Assembly: GCA_013399305.1 (NCBI GenBank)
Contig: VXAI01000038.1
Coordinates: 3,769,093 to 3,833,092 of the forward strand
From: Rostratula benghalensis
Taxonomy: Eukaryota > Chordata > Aves > Charadriiformes > Rostratulidae
Reading direction: 5' to 3'
Length of the DNA stretch: 64,000 bases
The position numbers and the translations under genes were made by a program. Below are positions 49,161 to 61,300 of this stretch, piece after piece. The notes under the pieces are model-generated. The model was not told the origin of the DNA. It made no database searches and was given only the letters and a program-made list of their open reading frames with translations. Numbering within the stretch: position 1 is the stretch's first letter; each line of letters opens with the position of its first letter.

Positions 49161-52000
49161 AATACCTCCCTCATTGTTTGCCTACCCATCATTTCATCTT
49201 TCTCATGAAAACCTTTGCCCAGACATACTTTCAACTATTACATCTCACAGACTTACTGTGACGTAGGGTTATAAGTTGTCTGCATAATAAGCTGGTATTT
49301 CCTAGGAACTGAAAAAAATAGTGAAGAGCCAAAGCTAACTTATCATCATCCCTCATGAATTTTCAAGGAAGAAAAAAATAATATATATAAATAAATAATA
49401 TCCAGCAGTCTCTAAAAGAATGGTTCTAATTAATAATAATGACCAGATTCCACAATTGCAGCATTTAGATTTTTTCTGACTTAATACTAGAGCAGTGCAA
49501 ACCATCATAAGCATTAGTAAAAAATTAGACCATATATATCTTCCAAAACCTACATTTTGGCTTTGCCATTGACAGTAATCATTAGAGCTAAGCCAGAAAC
49601 AAAATTTAACAAAGCAAGCTTGATTAAAAAAGTAAAAATAAAAAACCACACAAAGCCAAACCAGCAACCACAAATGCAGTATACTACTTTAGTGTTTATT
49701 AATATTCAAGCCACATATTATTATCCTCCACATAGTCACCCAAGCAGAAACAAACAGATATACCTTACAGGGGTGTTATGAGATTAATTAGTTAATAACT
49801 ATAAAACAATTCAAAGGTGTAAAGCCATGTTACAGAAATGCTAAATGCTGTAACATTATATATGTAGAAACAAAGGTGAGCTTGCCAGGAATTCTGACTG
49901 CATGCAAAGTAATTACAGGAGCAGTTCAAGTTACTTTCTTGCTTAATATAACAAACCACGTCCCAGCCCATCAAACCATTGTTTCCAACGAGTGAATATT
50001 GAGTGGAACTAACAACTCACAATAATGGAACTGTTCTCCAGAGAACACAATACATATCACTACCTCACATAAGAAATAAAACTATAACAAAGCAGACAAA
50101 CTCAGGATGTGCACAGGAATCAGGCTGATGCTTTTATCCATGCTAAGACTAGAAGCATTGTAAAGAGAAGCTTAAGAAAAAACATCTCATAATAATAGCT
50201 CTAATCATTTTGTGCCAATGCAGTGCCTATTAAACTTACATTACTTAGGGAGTATAGCATTAACAGCAATGCCTCAAAACCTGCTGTAGGAACATGCACA
50301 CACACACATACATACACTATAAGTCAGGGCCAGATTCAAGTCTGGGCTCCAGTATATGTAACTCAAGGAGTGACAGCAATTTCAGAGAAATGACTGCACA
50401 CTTTTCAAGAAATGAAACCATCATCATCAGTCTATTTCTGAGCTTGGCAGTCTTCAGAGCAGTACACATCTCCAGATCAAGCCAGTATTACTACATAAAC
50501 AGAGTTATCGAATAACACAATTAGTGAACCTTGAGAACTGAAAAATACAATGACAGGACAAAGTAAAAATGCAAACAAACAAAAATACTGTCAATGCTAC
50601 TTGGAATTTCCGCATTCCTGCATCACTATCCAGCCTCTTCGAAGTCAGAGATTCCTGTGAAACTGTCCTCTTGTATGGTACATGACATTACTGTCCAACT
50701 GACCAATGACAAGCCGCTCCCCCAATCTGCATACTTAGTCACACTGATCAACCAGCTTACCTTTAATTAACAAGAAAAAAAAAATTAATTTTTAGCCTTT
50801 ATCAAATGCTTACATACCACCATCCTAACTATGCAGCCTAACAAAATGGGTGGGTTTTGAAGAAGTGCTGGGTCAAATTGAAAACACCAGCCTCTGGCTC
50901 TCCACTGGAAAACACACACGTACAGTTACATACACAGGTGAGAACCAATGCCTCACAAAATATGGCCAGCATCTACGCTGATCGGATTGAATATAACCGA
51001 GTACTCTGTACTCCCTAAGAGACACAAAAGTGATGATATTACAATGGGAGTAACCAGAGGAAAGACCAAGAGGTCACCTACTGGCCAGTGCAAAAGATGA
51101 GTGACAGCCTCCTCATTTCAAGCAACAAAAAGGCCAGCTGGGATGCAAAGCTTCTTGCTGGGCATGTCCCCTTGACACAGCTATGCATTCTAAGACTCAC
51201 GTTCTAATGCTCACACTCTAAGACTGCTGCAGTAGTTGAGATAACATCTTTTTGTCAAACCACATATGCTGAGATCCAGTGAGCTAGGTGTAGACTACAA
51301 CCAGTACCCTACTGCAGCTGTCTGCAGTTCTGTCCATACGAGCCCTAAATTAAGCACCTGCAGATTTCTGTGCACACCAGAAATAACCATTCCTAAAGCT
51401 TCACCTGAAAACAAAACTGGTGCAACAACAGTAAAGAAATAATTGCACTATATTTTATTTATTTTTAACTTCCCTCAGTACCTTCTCAATTGCTTATAAT
51501 TTTCTTTGCCATTCCATTTACATCACTAAATTCAGCTTATTTTCAAACAATCTTTGCAAAGTTTCCTCATATTAACAAGCTTTACCAAGTTCTGCTGCAC
51601 TAATCTTTTGTCAACTCCATGACCATTGTGGGAAATGTTCTCTTGAAGCTGAGAAGAGGACAGCAGAGATTCAAACCATGAAAAAGTAATGGGCAGAAGA
51701 CAACCTCTCTGAGATCACTTTCCATAAAATTGAATTGGCAACATCTGCTCAATCTACTGTAGATAAACAGTGAACTATTTTCCAACTCATTAACTCAGAG
51801 GATAAGATATTAAATAAACCCCAGGGGCCTCATGCTTTTTTTTTTTTTAAAATCACATTTAAGGTTTGTCCCCAGCTCACCAAATTAGTTCTTCTGTGCA
51901 AGAGAGAAACTAACAATTGAGTTGCAGTTACATAGCAAACACATACCATTTAAATCCCTGAATAAACAAACCAACCCCAAAAAAAGTGTCCCTGCTTAAT
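49161..52000. other. Unique non-coding DNA with a possible decayed repeat
   Basis: No gene is supported. AT-rich ATATATAAATAAATAAT sequence lies at about 49378-49402, a CACACA/CATA repeat at about 50296-50317, and a T run at 51836-51848. Text near 50325-50400 may be a decayed interspersed repeat (listed separately). Confidence 0.55.
50325..50400 (+). repeat. Possible decayed sauropsid interspersed repeat
   Basis: GGGCCAGATTC, then GTAACTCAAGGAGTGACAGC resembles a repeat family common in turtles and crocodilians, in which GGCCAGATTC is followed by GTAACTC...GTCAATGG in an inverted-repeat body. Only short motifs remain. This could be a chance match. Confidence 0.3.
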
Positions 52001-52560
52001 CTGACTGTGTTTCTAATTACTAGTCACTTAGCCTAAATTATTAACCGTGTCCTCGGCAGTGATATATGGTACATGTAAATCTCCAAACAGGATTCTAATA
52101 GAATTATCTAATTCTATTAAACCACAAACAACTACCCATTAAGTATTTATTAGAAAGCTTGCATTCACTTCAAATAGATTGGAATGTCAGCAAAACACTT
52201 TGCATTTCAGTCGTCTTTGCTAAGGGTTCAAAATGAGCTAATCAGAATCACACTTATTGATTAAGTACAGATTAGTTGGTTAATCAAAATCAATAAAAAT
52301 AAAAAGATCTGAAAGGAATTTACAAAGTAGACTATGGATTTCTATAAAAATACACTCTGATTAAATAAACATGTTGGTTAAATTCAAGATTATTTGATTA
52401 TATAAAGCTTTTTAGCTTATTCTACCATGGGGCAGAGGTGATATATGCCAACTAATTAAATTTTCTTTGTAGTGTCAATGAGCTGCACTTCTTAATAATA
52501 GAGAATTGTTTTACAGCACTTAAATGATTTGATAGCTTTTTAAATTCTCAGTACAGTTGT
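52001..52560. other. Candidate conserved non-coding block, AT-rich
   Basis: About 560 bases have no repeat and no sustained frame, but an exceptional density of homeodomain-type sites. These include TTAATCAAAATCAATAAAAAT, TGATTAAG, GTTGGTTAATC, TGATTAAATAAAC, TGATTATATAAAG and AACTAATTAAATT. It also holds GAGCTAATCAG and ACATGTAAAT, an octamer-like string. An 11-bp perfect inverted repeat lies at 52096-52119. This is the strongest enhancer-like texture in the window. Conservation is not visible from one sequence, so the call is inference. Confidence 0.38.
52096..52119. repeat. Perfect 11-bp inverted repeat, 2-base spacer
   Basis: TAATAGAATTA, TC, TAATTCTATTA. Each arm carries TAAT cores, so the element is also a symmetric pair of potential homeodomain sites. 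Confidence 0.9.
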
Positions 52561-53447
52561 TGGGTTGGATTTTTCTACAGCTTACAGAGTCTAACCTGGT
52601 GCTGTCCCAAAGCAGGGCCATTTACCCAGTGTGCAGATACCAGTATACACATAGAGTAGAGGTACTATTTATTTAAATTTCTGCAGAGATGGTGGTCAGT
52701 GATGATCCACAAAGCTAATACCCCAGCCTATAAACTCTTACACTCTTTATACAGTTGAAAACACAGAAATCCACACCCTTAATTATTATTATTGTTTAGT
52801 ACCTTACCTTAACATTTCTTCTGGTTAGTACAGAATCTCACTTGCATTTAAAGTTACAAAGTTCTTTAATAGATGTGCACATGCACCAGTACAGTGGAGG
52901 ATCAGTAGTCCAGTTCAGCTCTAATTGAGTTGGTGGTCACAATCTCCCACTGCCACCTTTACCTTTTCCCCAATTACTGCAAGTCTTTGTTGACTTCATG
53001 CATTATCCAGGAGCTGTCTGGTTTTCAGACGTTTTGGCACCTCCCGCAAAGAGACCCTTGTTATCAGCCTTCTGTTCATCAAGGGTATATTCATTAGCAA
53101 GGCATTTATTGTTCACACCAAATGTTCAGTTTCCGAGGGCCTTTTAACCTTTTTACAGCTCTTTGGTCTTAATAAGGTATTCTACATTCTAAAATAGATT
53201 TTATATTTTTAAAATTACATTCTACCTTCTTTAAGTGCATCATTGGCACCAGAGCAAAGGTAGTATTTTAAAAAACCAAGGGGCAAACATTTCCAGACCA
53301 GTACCACAATGTCTCTGTCTCCAAAGCCAACGAAGTTTTTTGTTCTTAAGCCCAGGAATCACATGAAAGAAAGCCAGCCTCTTTCTCCCTGCTTACTGCC
53401 TTCAAGAGATGTGCTTTTGAATCCCTCCCATATAATTTGGAGCTTTT

Positions 53448-53487
53448 ATCTATAGAAATCTATCTATAGAAATCTATCTATAGAAAT
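53448..53487 (+). repeat. 14-bp tandem repeat, 2.9 copies
   Basis: Unit ATCTATAGAAATCT is repeated without error for 40 bases. The absence of any substitution suggests recent slippage and possible length polymorphism. Confidence 0.9.
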
Positions 53488-53872
53488 GTCCATATGATAT
53501 TTGATGCCCATGTTTTAAGCACGGCTACCATCCTGCAGGTGACACTGGACACTGCTCAAGACGTTGGCCTGAAGACATGTTTTGCAAGTGAAGAGGAAAT
53601 ACACACGCATCTTGGAACTTCTCCGTGCTCAGATAAATTGCACACTGAGCAACTCAGAACATAAGGCAAATCAGGCAAATGATGTGGCAAATTTCTCCTA
53701 ATCTTATTAGGACTCTGAACCTATTTTATTTCTCAAAGCAGTGGCTGTCCACACACAATCAGATTAAAAGTAGTTATTTTTAAGTTATCTGGCTTATTTT
53801 AAATTCCCTGTAATAGCATTAAAAATCAGAGTAAAATAAATTAATTCAGAAATGCTACCATATAGTAAAGAA

Positions 53873-53893
53873 TTCATAATTCATAATTATGAA
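53873..53893. repeat. 9-bp inverted repeat, 3-base loop
   Basis: TTCATAATT, CAT, AATTATGAA; perfect stem in AT-rich DNA. Chance formation is plausible in such composition. Confidence 0.8.
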
Positions 53894-54358
53894 CAGAAAG
53901 GTACTGAAACTGACATCAGAGAGTAAATGTGATGCATACAGAAAAGTCAACATGTGCAACCCTTGCAAGAAAACCAGTGACTAGCTGGTAAGACTGCCAA
54001 TTTTAAGAGAAATAATAAGCTTGCAGTATAAACCTTGGCAGAGGCAAACCCTCCATTTTCAAGGCCATTAGTTTAAAACCAAACAATTCATATGATGTAA
54101 CTTAGATGGGGATGGCCATGTCATTAAGCTTACTCTGTTCCATTTGTCTTTGGTTTACAGCGCTGTGCAGAGGCAACAAAGCAGCTTTCCCTATAGGAAG
54201 ATTTTGGTTGGCCAACACATATATATTTCTATTTATTTTCTGTCTCTGCTTATTCTGAGGATCAAGAAATACTGCCTTACTTTTACTGAGTTGGTCACAG
54301 GGGTTTTGATGGGCTTTTATTGCTGTTACTGCAGTGGGGAGTGTTGCGGGGTTTGGGG

Positions 54359-54373
54359 TTTTTTTTTTTTTTT
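54359..54373 (+). repeat. T15 homopolymer after a G-rich stretch
   Basis: Fifteen T follow GTGGGGAGTGTTGCGGGGTTTGGGG, a local plus-strand G/T bias like the tracts at 30070 and 48196. Confidence 0.85.
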
Positions 54374-54889
54374 CTGTTTTCCCTGACACCCACCTAAGCA
54401 ACTACTCAGCATTAGCCTATATCCTTAAGGCTACATCCTTTGCAGAGACTGCAACAGAAGTCATTTCAGGCTGTTGCGTGGTACCTGAAAAAAGCCTGCT
54501 CTTCAACAGTGCAGATGGCATCTATTGCTGACATCACCCTAGACCAATTAGTAACACAGACTAAAGCAGTAACTACAACTTCCTACACTTAACACTCCAT
54601 AGACATATGAAAGGTGCTCATTTATGTTCAAGTCTAACTAAAGACTCCTTGCAGAGCCTGACTGCCCAAGCAAATCGCTAACAGACTTAGCTGCACTACC
54701 CTCTGAAGTGTCCAGTGAAAGGCAAGCAACCTGCGACTGCTTTATCTTTTTTTCCCCCCCCCTCTTTGGCATTTTTGGGGTATGAGTCTTTTAGAGACAT
54801 GCCCAATGTTCTTGCTGTTTTCATATATTTTTCTACGGGTCTTTGTTATCAAGTATAACACCTTAAGTAGTAAGAAAAGTGAGCCCGAT

Positions 54890-55015
54890 TCTGCACTGCA
54901 TGCTACTTTTTGTAGTCTTTTAGACAGGGCACAATGTGAGATAAAACTCTATCAGCTCATAAATAGTAGCAATTTACAACCACTTTGCACAGGTGTAATT
55001 GACTGCAGAGAGCAC
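54890..55015 (+). repeat. Possible decayed inverted-repeat interspersed element
   Basis: GAGCCCGATTCTGCACTGCA at one end and TGCACAGGTGTAATTGACTG at the other recall the reptile repeat with a GGCCCGATTCTG(C) end and ACACCGGTGTAACTGAG text. Arms are too diverged to show pairing by eye. Moderate to low confidence. Confidence 0.35.
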
Positions 55016-58000
55016 AAGATGAGGAGAAGCAGGCCTGATGAGATTTTATAAGTGAGCAAGGCAAGCAGAAATTGGCCTTAATTTTTGTACAATAGCCAGC
55101 ACTTTAGCTCTTCACTTGGAAACTTCACAGCTGTGAAACATTTACAGAAAGGCAAAGCAATTACAGAGCACTACCACTGGAGGAGCTTAAATAATTTAAA
55201 GTTCACCGCATCTCTGATTCATTTTATTTCATTTTTTCCTCAAATCCAAATGCTGCTCCTTTTAACACTCTTAATTTCCACATATTGAGCTGAGGTTGTC
55301 TTTTCATCTAAAGGTGTATAGACTACATATGCTTCCACAAAAATACAGGGTGATCATTTCCAGAGTCAGTTCCTTTTCCTATCTGAATCCTTGAAAGACC
55401 CCCTTTTTGGCCCCCAAGCAAGATCTTCAGAACCCATAAACCAGCCACACTAGTTTATATTGTGCTGTTGGCACATCTACATAGAACTGCCATGTCATTT
55501 TATAAGTTCAACTAGTGCATGGACAAAAACACACTGCCAATGTGAAGAGACTCATATGCATGTCTAAGTATCAACTCGTGTCAGCCAGAGTGTAAATGTT
55601 CAGCCTTTTGTTTGTGTAGTATCATGCTCCTTATAGTCTCATTTTATTATTAATTATCATTTTAGGAGGAAGAATTGGAAGAGACTTAAAATAAACATTC
55701 TCTGCCAGGTCCCGATCATTCCTTTGAGTATATCCATTAGAATCTTATTAATTTGGACACTTTAGTATTTCATGTTGATGCAAGGCTGACTTTTTCACTA
55801 AAATAAAATTTTAGCATGAAAAAAAATAAACTAGCTAGTCATACATGCAAAATACACTCATTAAAATCCACAGTGGCCAAGGCTGGTGTATGACTGGCCA
55901 AGTCACTTGGGTTTGCAAACACCAGAGTAGCAAGGTAGTGGATTTTCTGTTCCAACTATCTTACACTCCTCAGTTCTACTCCAAGCCTACTCACTTGATG
56001 AAGAATTATGCTACTAAATCCAAATTTCACTCCTGTAAAGTCAGTGGACACAAGCACACACAATCCAGTCACCTTTAACAAAGATAACCCTGAATGCCTA
56101 AGCTAAATAGGTGGTTTGGGGGCAAAGAGACAGGAGTGGTGTCGGGAGTTTTGTTTGTTTGAGATTATGTTTGTTTCCAAGACAAGTCCTTGTTTGGGAA
56201 AAAGGGTGCTTTAGGCTGGGGGGAAGAGAGAGGCTGGGGGAGGGCACAGGGCTTAGGAATTGGTTTTGGTTTTTTGAATGCACAAATGTTAAGTCATTTT
56301 TAATTCCAATCAATTGTGATGACAACCAAGGAGTAGGACCATACATGATGGGTTCTTACGCAATATATTAGTTTACCAGAGGCAGTAACCAAAATTTGTT
56401 CTGCTACTGACAATAACAACTCCAAAAGTAGAAGTTCAAGCAAACAGTTGTTGGCAAGATGTCTGAGCTCCCACGTCCTCCCTGTTACCAGATTTCTGGC
56501 ACATTTCTCAGCATTGTTTACCTGGTTGCCTTCATCAGCACCTTTGGGGTGTCCTACTTGAGCACTGTAATTGTTTCCTGTATTTAACTTGTACTGAAAA
56601 ATACCACAGCTTTGACAGGTTTATCAGACTCCTTTTGTAGAAAATAGTTGGAGACTTACCTTTCTGCTAAGGAGCACTGATTTGTTTGAAATAGCCTTCT
56701 ATTGAATAGTTTGTCACAACAGTTTTGTTTTAGAACCAGTAACACAACTCTAATACACCAAAGTATTTTACTTCATTTGCTTAGTCTGTACTATACAATC
56801 CGTGAAGGAGAAAAATATCTAATTAGATCTTCACTAAGGAAAACACTATCAGTGTTCCAGGTGGTTTTGCTGCTCAGTAAGTACTGTACTGTAATTCGAT
56901 GCCATTGCTACCAGCTCCTGCTCTGTGAGCCACAAACTGCATGCCCTCCTCACATTCTGGCAAAGCCCAACTTGACCAATCTACAGAACATTACAATTGA
57001 TCTCACCTCTGACTCTTACTGATTTTTTTCTTAACAACAGAAGAGGAGATTCGATCTTAAACCTTATATTCTACTAACTATTCTGCCAAACCTTTTCAGG
57101 AAGGTTTTGCATTACATAGTAGCTCCAGGGGAAGAGTGGCAAGCAAGTCAGAGACACAACAGTATACATATTTTTGTTAATGTTCCACTCCTATTTTCAA
57201 ACAAGAAAATACGCACAAACTTGCAAGAGTGCAACCACTTCAAATGTATGAAGAAAAGCTATTTTACTAATCAAATATTTCTATAATACTATAAATATTT
57301 GCAAAGGTCAAACAAACTCAACTGGAAAGAAAAGTTGCTCATTGAGTGCCATTAACATACACACACTGTGGACCTCAGTGTCTCATTGTGATAGATCACA
57401 CAGACTTAAGAAGTCCATATAGACTCGTAAATTAGACTTTATACTACAAATTTAAGTGTTCCCCATCTGAGCAAACCTGGAAGATGGCTACACATGATCT
57501 AAAAACAGATGTCTTGAACCACACAATTTCTTACTACCAGTGAGGTGCAGACTGAGACTGTAACTCCTGCGAATAATTCAGAAAGATTTGCATAATATAT
57601 GATTTGGCTCTCAAATGTCACAATCTGAACTATTGCCCATTTCATTTATGGAAGAAATTTTTATAAGGTATAATGTCTCTGAATGCTCTTTTTAAAGGGA
57701 TCAAGAACTCTAGATGTCCAAGGGAGTGGTAAGACTCAATGCCTTGCAGAAAGCTCCACAAGATGAGTGAAGAGCACCTATTGACCAGGTCACTGCAACT
57801 CAGGCATTTTTTTTTTTTACTTCTAGGTTATAAGAACATTCAGGTTATCAATGCTCAGCTTCAATCCAATTTTAAATGAGTAATGTGAAACATGCCCATT
57901 TCAATTTCTTGGGACATAAAATCACCCAAACATCCTCTATTACCCACACTGCCCACCCCAGTACTAACTTAATTAACCCTCTGACACATATTGGCCATCT

Positions 58001-58101
58001 CACTATTTGAGATGGCTCAGAGGAATTCCATCCCCATTTTCTTCTAGTGTTTTCTGGCTTCCTTCATAAACGCTAAGGCACTTTAAGTCTGAAAGTATTT
58101 G

Positions 58102-58123
58102 ATTACTAAGAAAACTTAGTAAT
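58102..58123. repeat. 9-bp inverted repeat, 4-base loop
   Basis: ATTACTAAG, AAAA, CTTAGTAAT; a perfect stem. It lies in AT-rich DNA with several TAAT cores and has no other associated feature. Confidence 0.85.
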
Positions 58124-58271
58124 AAGCAAAAGATTCATAACACTGTAAATTAACTGTAGTTAATAATTTGTAACTGATAAAGCAATCATTGGCAAATGCC
58201 AAACCACTAATGTTTAAAAGGCCTCATAAAGCAGTAGCATATTCTTTTATGCAGTATTAAGGAAGAGGTGG

Positions 58272-58321
58272 TAATAATAATAATAAATAATACTAATACT
58301 ACTACTACTAATAATAATAAT
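58272..58321 (+). repeat. Compound trinucleotide microsatellite (TAA/TAC)
   Basis: About 50 bases of TAA units pass into TAC units (ACTACTACTACT) and back to TAA units. It is interrupted by single AAT and ACT variants. Confidence 0.9.
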
Positions 58322-61300
58322 GCATACATAGAGCTATTTAGTTCATTAATTAGTTTCACATCAGAAACTTCCAGCACTCAAAAAAACAGCATAGGCCCAG
58401 AAAAGGCAATCCTGCTTCGAGCAAAAGGTAGGAGAGGAGACTCGCAGGGTGATCCCTATGAGCTGAAGTGTAATCCAAGTGAAAACAGCAGTCGATTTGT
58501 CTGAATACAGGAAGGGAAAAATGTGCAATATCTTTAATATATGGATGGTTGGGTGGACTAAATGACTGTCACACAGAAAGCTTATCTGTAAACACTGCAA
58601 AAACCCATGTGATTTTACCACTATAAATGACTGGTTTCAATCAAATGCTGCTAAAGCAAAAGGCATGGCCCACAGGAGTAATTACCAGTCTCTTGACTGA
58701 AACAAAGGGCAATTACGACAAGCTGAAGTATGCTCACAATAGTTGAGCACTTGATTATAAACCGCTGCAGCAATCAGCAAAAAAGGGACACAGGGGAGGC
58801 AGAGTGCCTACATGGTCCCCATTTGATATTACTGCATAGTGAGGGATGGACTGCCACAGAGGCTAACTAGTGGAAAGCCTAAATTTTGGCTTATTAAAAT
58901 ACAACCTAAGCATTCTAAGTATTTTCAAGGAAATTTAAGTATAGAAGAAAAAAAAAAATAAATCACAAGGCAGGAGATGACGGAGGGAACTCAGTGTAGT
59001 CTTGTCTGCATCTGGTTGTGTTGTAAAAAGCTGTAGAATTCCTGTTGCAAAAACTAATACTACATGGCAGTACTGCAGTATAAGCAGTCCTCTGTCTTCA
59101 GTCATTCTGTGTTATCTTTCGGTTGGTGTTGGTGGTACAGAGCTGAAGTGGGGCTAGCAGAAAAATGTTACTGCACTGAACCACAAAGCTCAACTCTAAC
59201 AGCACTAGAAGTAATTCTCCTAACTTTTAAATCCAAACAAGATTTGGCATTGCTCCTTTCACATTTCACATCAAGATCTCAAAAACTTCTATCACCTCCC
59301 CACTATGGCAAGACTCGTGGAGAAAACCTAACTAAAATGACAGAAAAAAAGCGCTCTTCTCTGGCTTGGGTAGTCCGCAATGCAGTACAGCTTACAGGTA
59401 CCTGGGGAAAGAGACTTCTATCAGCACGTGCTGTACTAGCAGCACAGGGCTTTGCATCTATGGCAGCAGAGGTTCCAGAATACAGGAGAGCACTTTAAGT
59501 GCCCACACACGGTACCTACAAGCTCCCTTGAATTCTCATTCCATCAACTAGCTTATACTATGTTACTTATCCTTTACAGACTTCATTTACAGACTTCTCA
59601 ACATTTTCTTCAAAGCACTGCTCAAACATCGAGACTCACAATACAGAATGGACCCAGCCTCTGTTTTAGTTCGTGCTTTCTAGAGGCCAGAAGGCTGGCA
59701 GAGACAGCAGTTGGTGGGCAGGTCCGAGGGTGGTGGTGGAAATTACAAAATTGTCATAAAACCAATACCATCAACTGGTGATAAGATGATGTTCCTGGGA
59801 GGATCAAACTCCAGGGCACGCTCAGTAGTTTATACAGCAAGGTCAACAGCAGTGACCGAAAGTTACCTTCCCATATGCACACACTTGATCTACTCAAGAC
59901 ACTCTCACAGGTTTCACAGTGCATTCCAAAATTACAGCAGAGGAAATCATTGTAAGCCCTCCCCCCCTCATAGAAAGTGTAATTCACAGCACTTAATGTA
60001 TTTTTCCTCTTGGCTTCCTCCAACTGCTGCTCATTTTATTTCAAGTAACTCCTTATGAGCAAATCATTCCATCTCCACTAGAGCAAACGGAGCCACAAAG
60101 ATTACAGTCCCCTACCCCATGAGCCACAGGCTTTAACTGTGAAACTTCTCAAGAAAGAAGAATGGCAGGTTGTGGGGTGTGGACACAGGATGAAAATACA
60201 GAAACCCTATTTGTTATTTGTGATTCCTGGCAACAGACAGTAAGCTAATTAAAGAGCAAGCCTACATGTTCAAATCAGAGGGGAAACAAATTTATTTAAT
60301 ATTTTCTACCTCCACAACCTTTCCTGTTTAAATATATTCCCTCCAAATTCTATGGTAGTTTGAATTGGTTTAGTTATTTAATTCCTTTTGGAACACCAAG
60401 AACAAAAAATAATCACTAAGTGGGAAGAACACAGAAAAATATAAACAAGATTTAAACACACAGTAAAGGTGATCTTTCATGCCTGTCCTTCCTGAAATTC
60501 AGCATGCCTCTGTGAAAAGCCATGTTCCATATTCTGCAAGTTATCTGATTAACATATTTTAGTGCTCTTACTCTCATATTCCATTAAATTTCAATGACAT
60601 GAGAAAGTGCAGTAAGAAAAATGCTTCTTCCATCAACCATTTAGTGCTAATTTCTACAGGATTAAGCTTTCCTGTAATTTCCCCCCATCCACCCTAAAAC
60701 AATAGGGTTTGACTATCATGCCGCTTCCATTCCACATCATTCATCTGGAATTAGTACAGATAAAAGTTCACAATTATAAACCATGAAAGTATAGGAGTCA
60801 GTTCAAATTGAAAACAATATCAAAATAAGTAAAGAATCACAGAAAAAAAAAGTAGTTTTGTGATGCTGAATTCAGATTTGTTTACACTTCAGTTTACAAC
60901 GGAGCATTTAAGCAGTGAACATGTAAAGATTGGATCTGGCACAAAGCAAGTAGCATTGCAGATAAAAATAGCATTATTCATTAAACTGCATGTGCTGTTC
61001 AATCTCTTTAGCTCATCATCTTAAAAATCTACCCATGTAATCAATATATGTCAACACATCACAAAACAAAACAAGCTAAAAATAAAAGAGCACGTTACTC
61101 ACAGGTGGCTGTCAAGCTCTGGCCTATGTATTTGTTTTTCTTATTCTAGACATGCAATTCAGTCCACATCTTTTCAAAAGACACAAAACAAGATGTGCAC
61201 ACACACAGAGCCAAAAAACCTGAAAAGTCCAAGTTCTCAGCTCTTAAAAAGCAAACTTAGGCAACAAAATGCTTCACAAAATGCAGGTATGCTGAACAAA

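Larger units (their letters stand above)
52561..58271. other. Unique non-coding DNA
   Basis: No gene is supported. It contains a 14-bp tandem at 53448-53487, an AT-rich inverted repeat at 53873-53893, a 15-base T run at 54359-54373 after a G-rich stretch, a T/C run near 54749-54764 and G-rich text near 56213-56252. A short 56-codon plus frame at 53494-53664 and the 106-codon frame at 56702-57022 show no recognisable domain. Confidence 0.55.

Noticed and set aside
59064..59498. 144-codon plus frame
   Set aside because: No recognisable domain, no splice or promoter context, and overlapping frames of similar quality in the same region.
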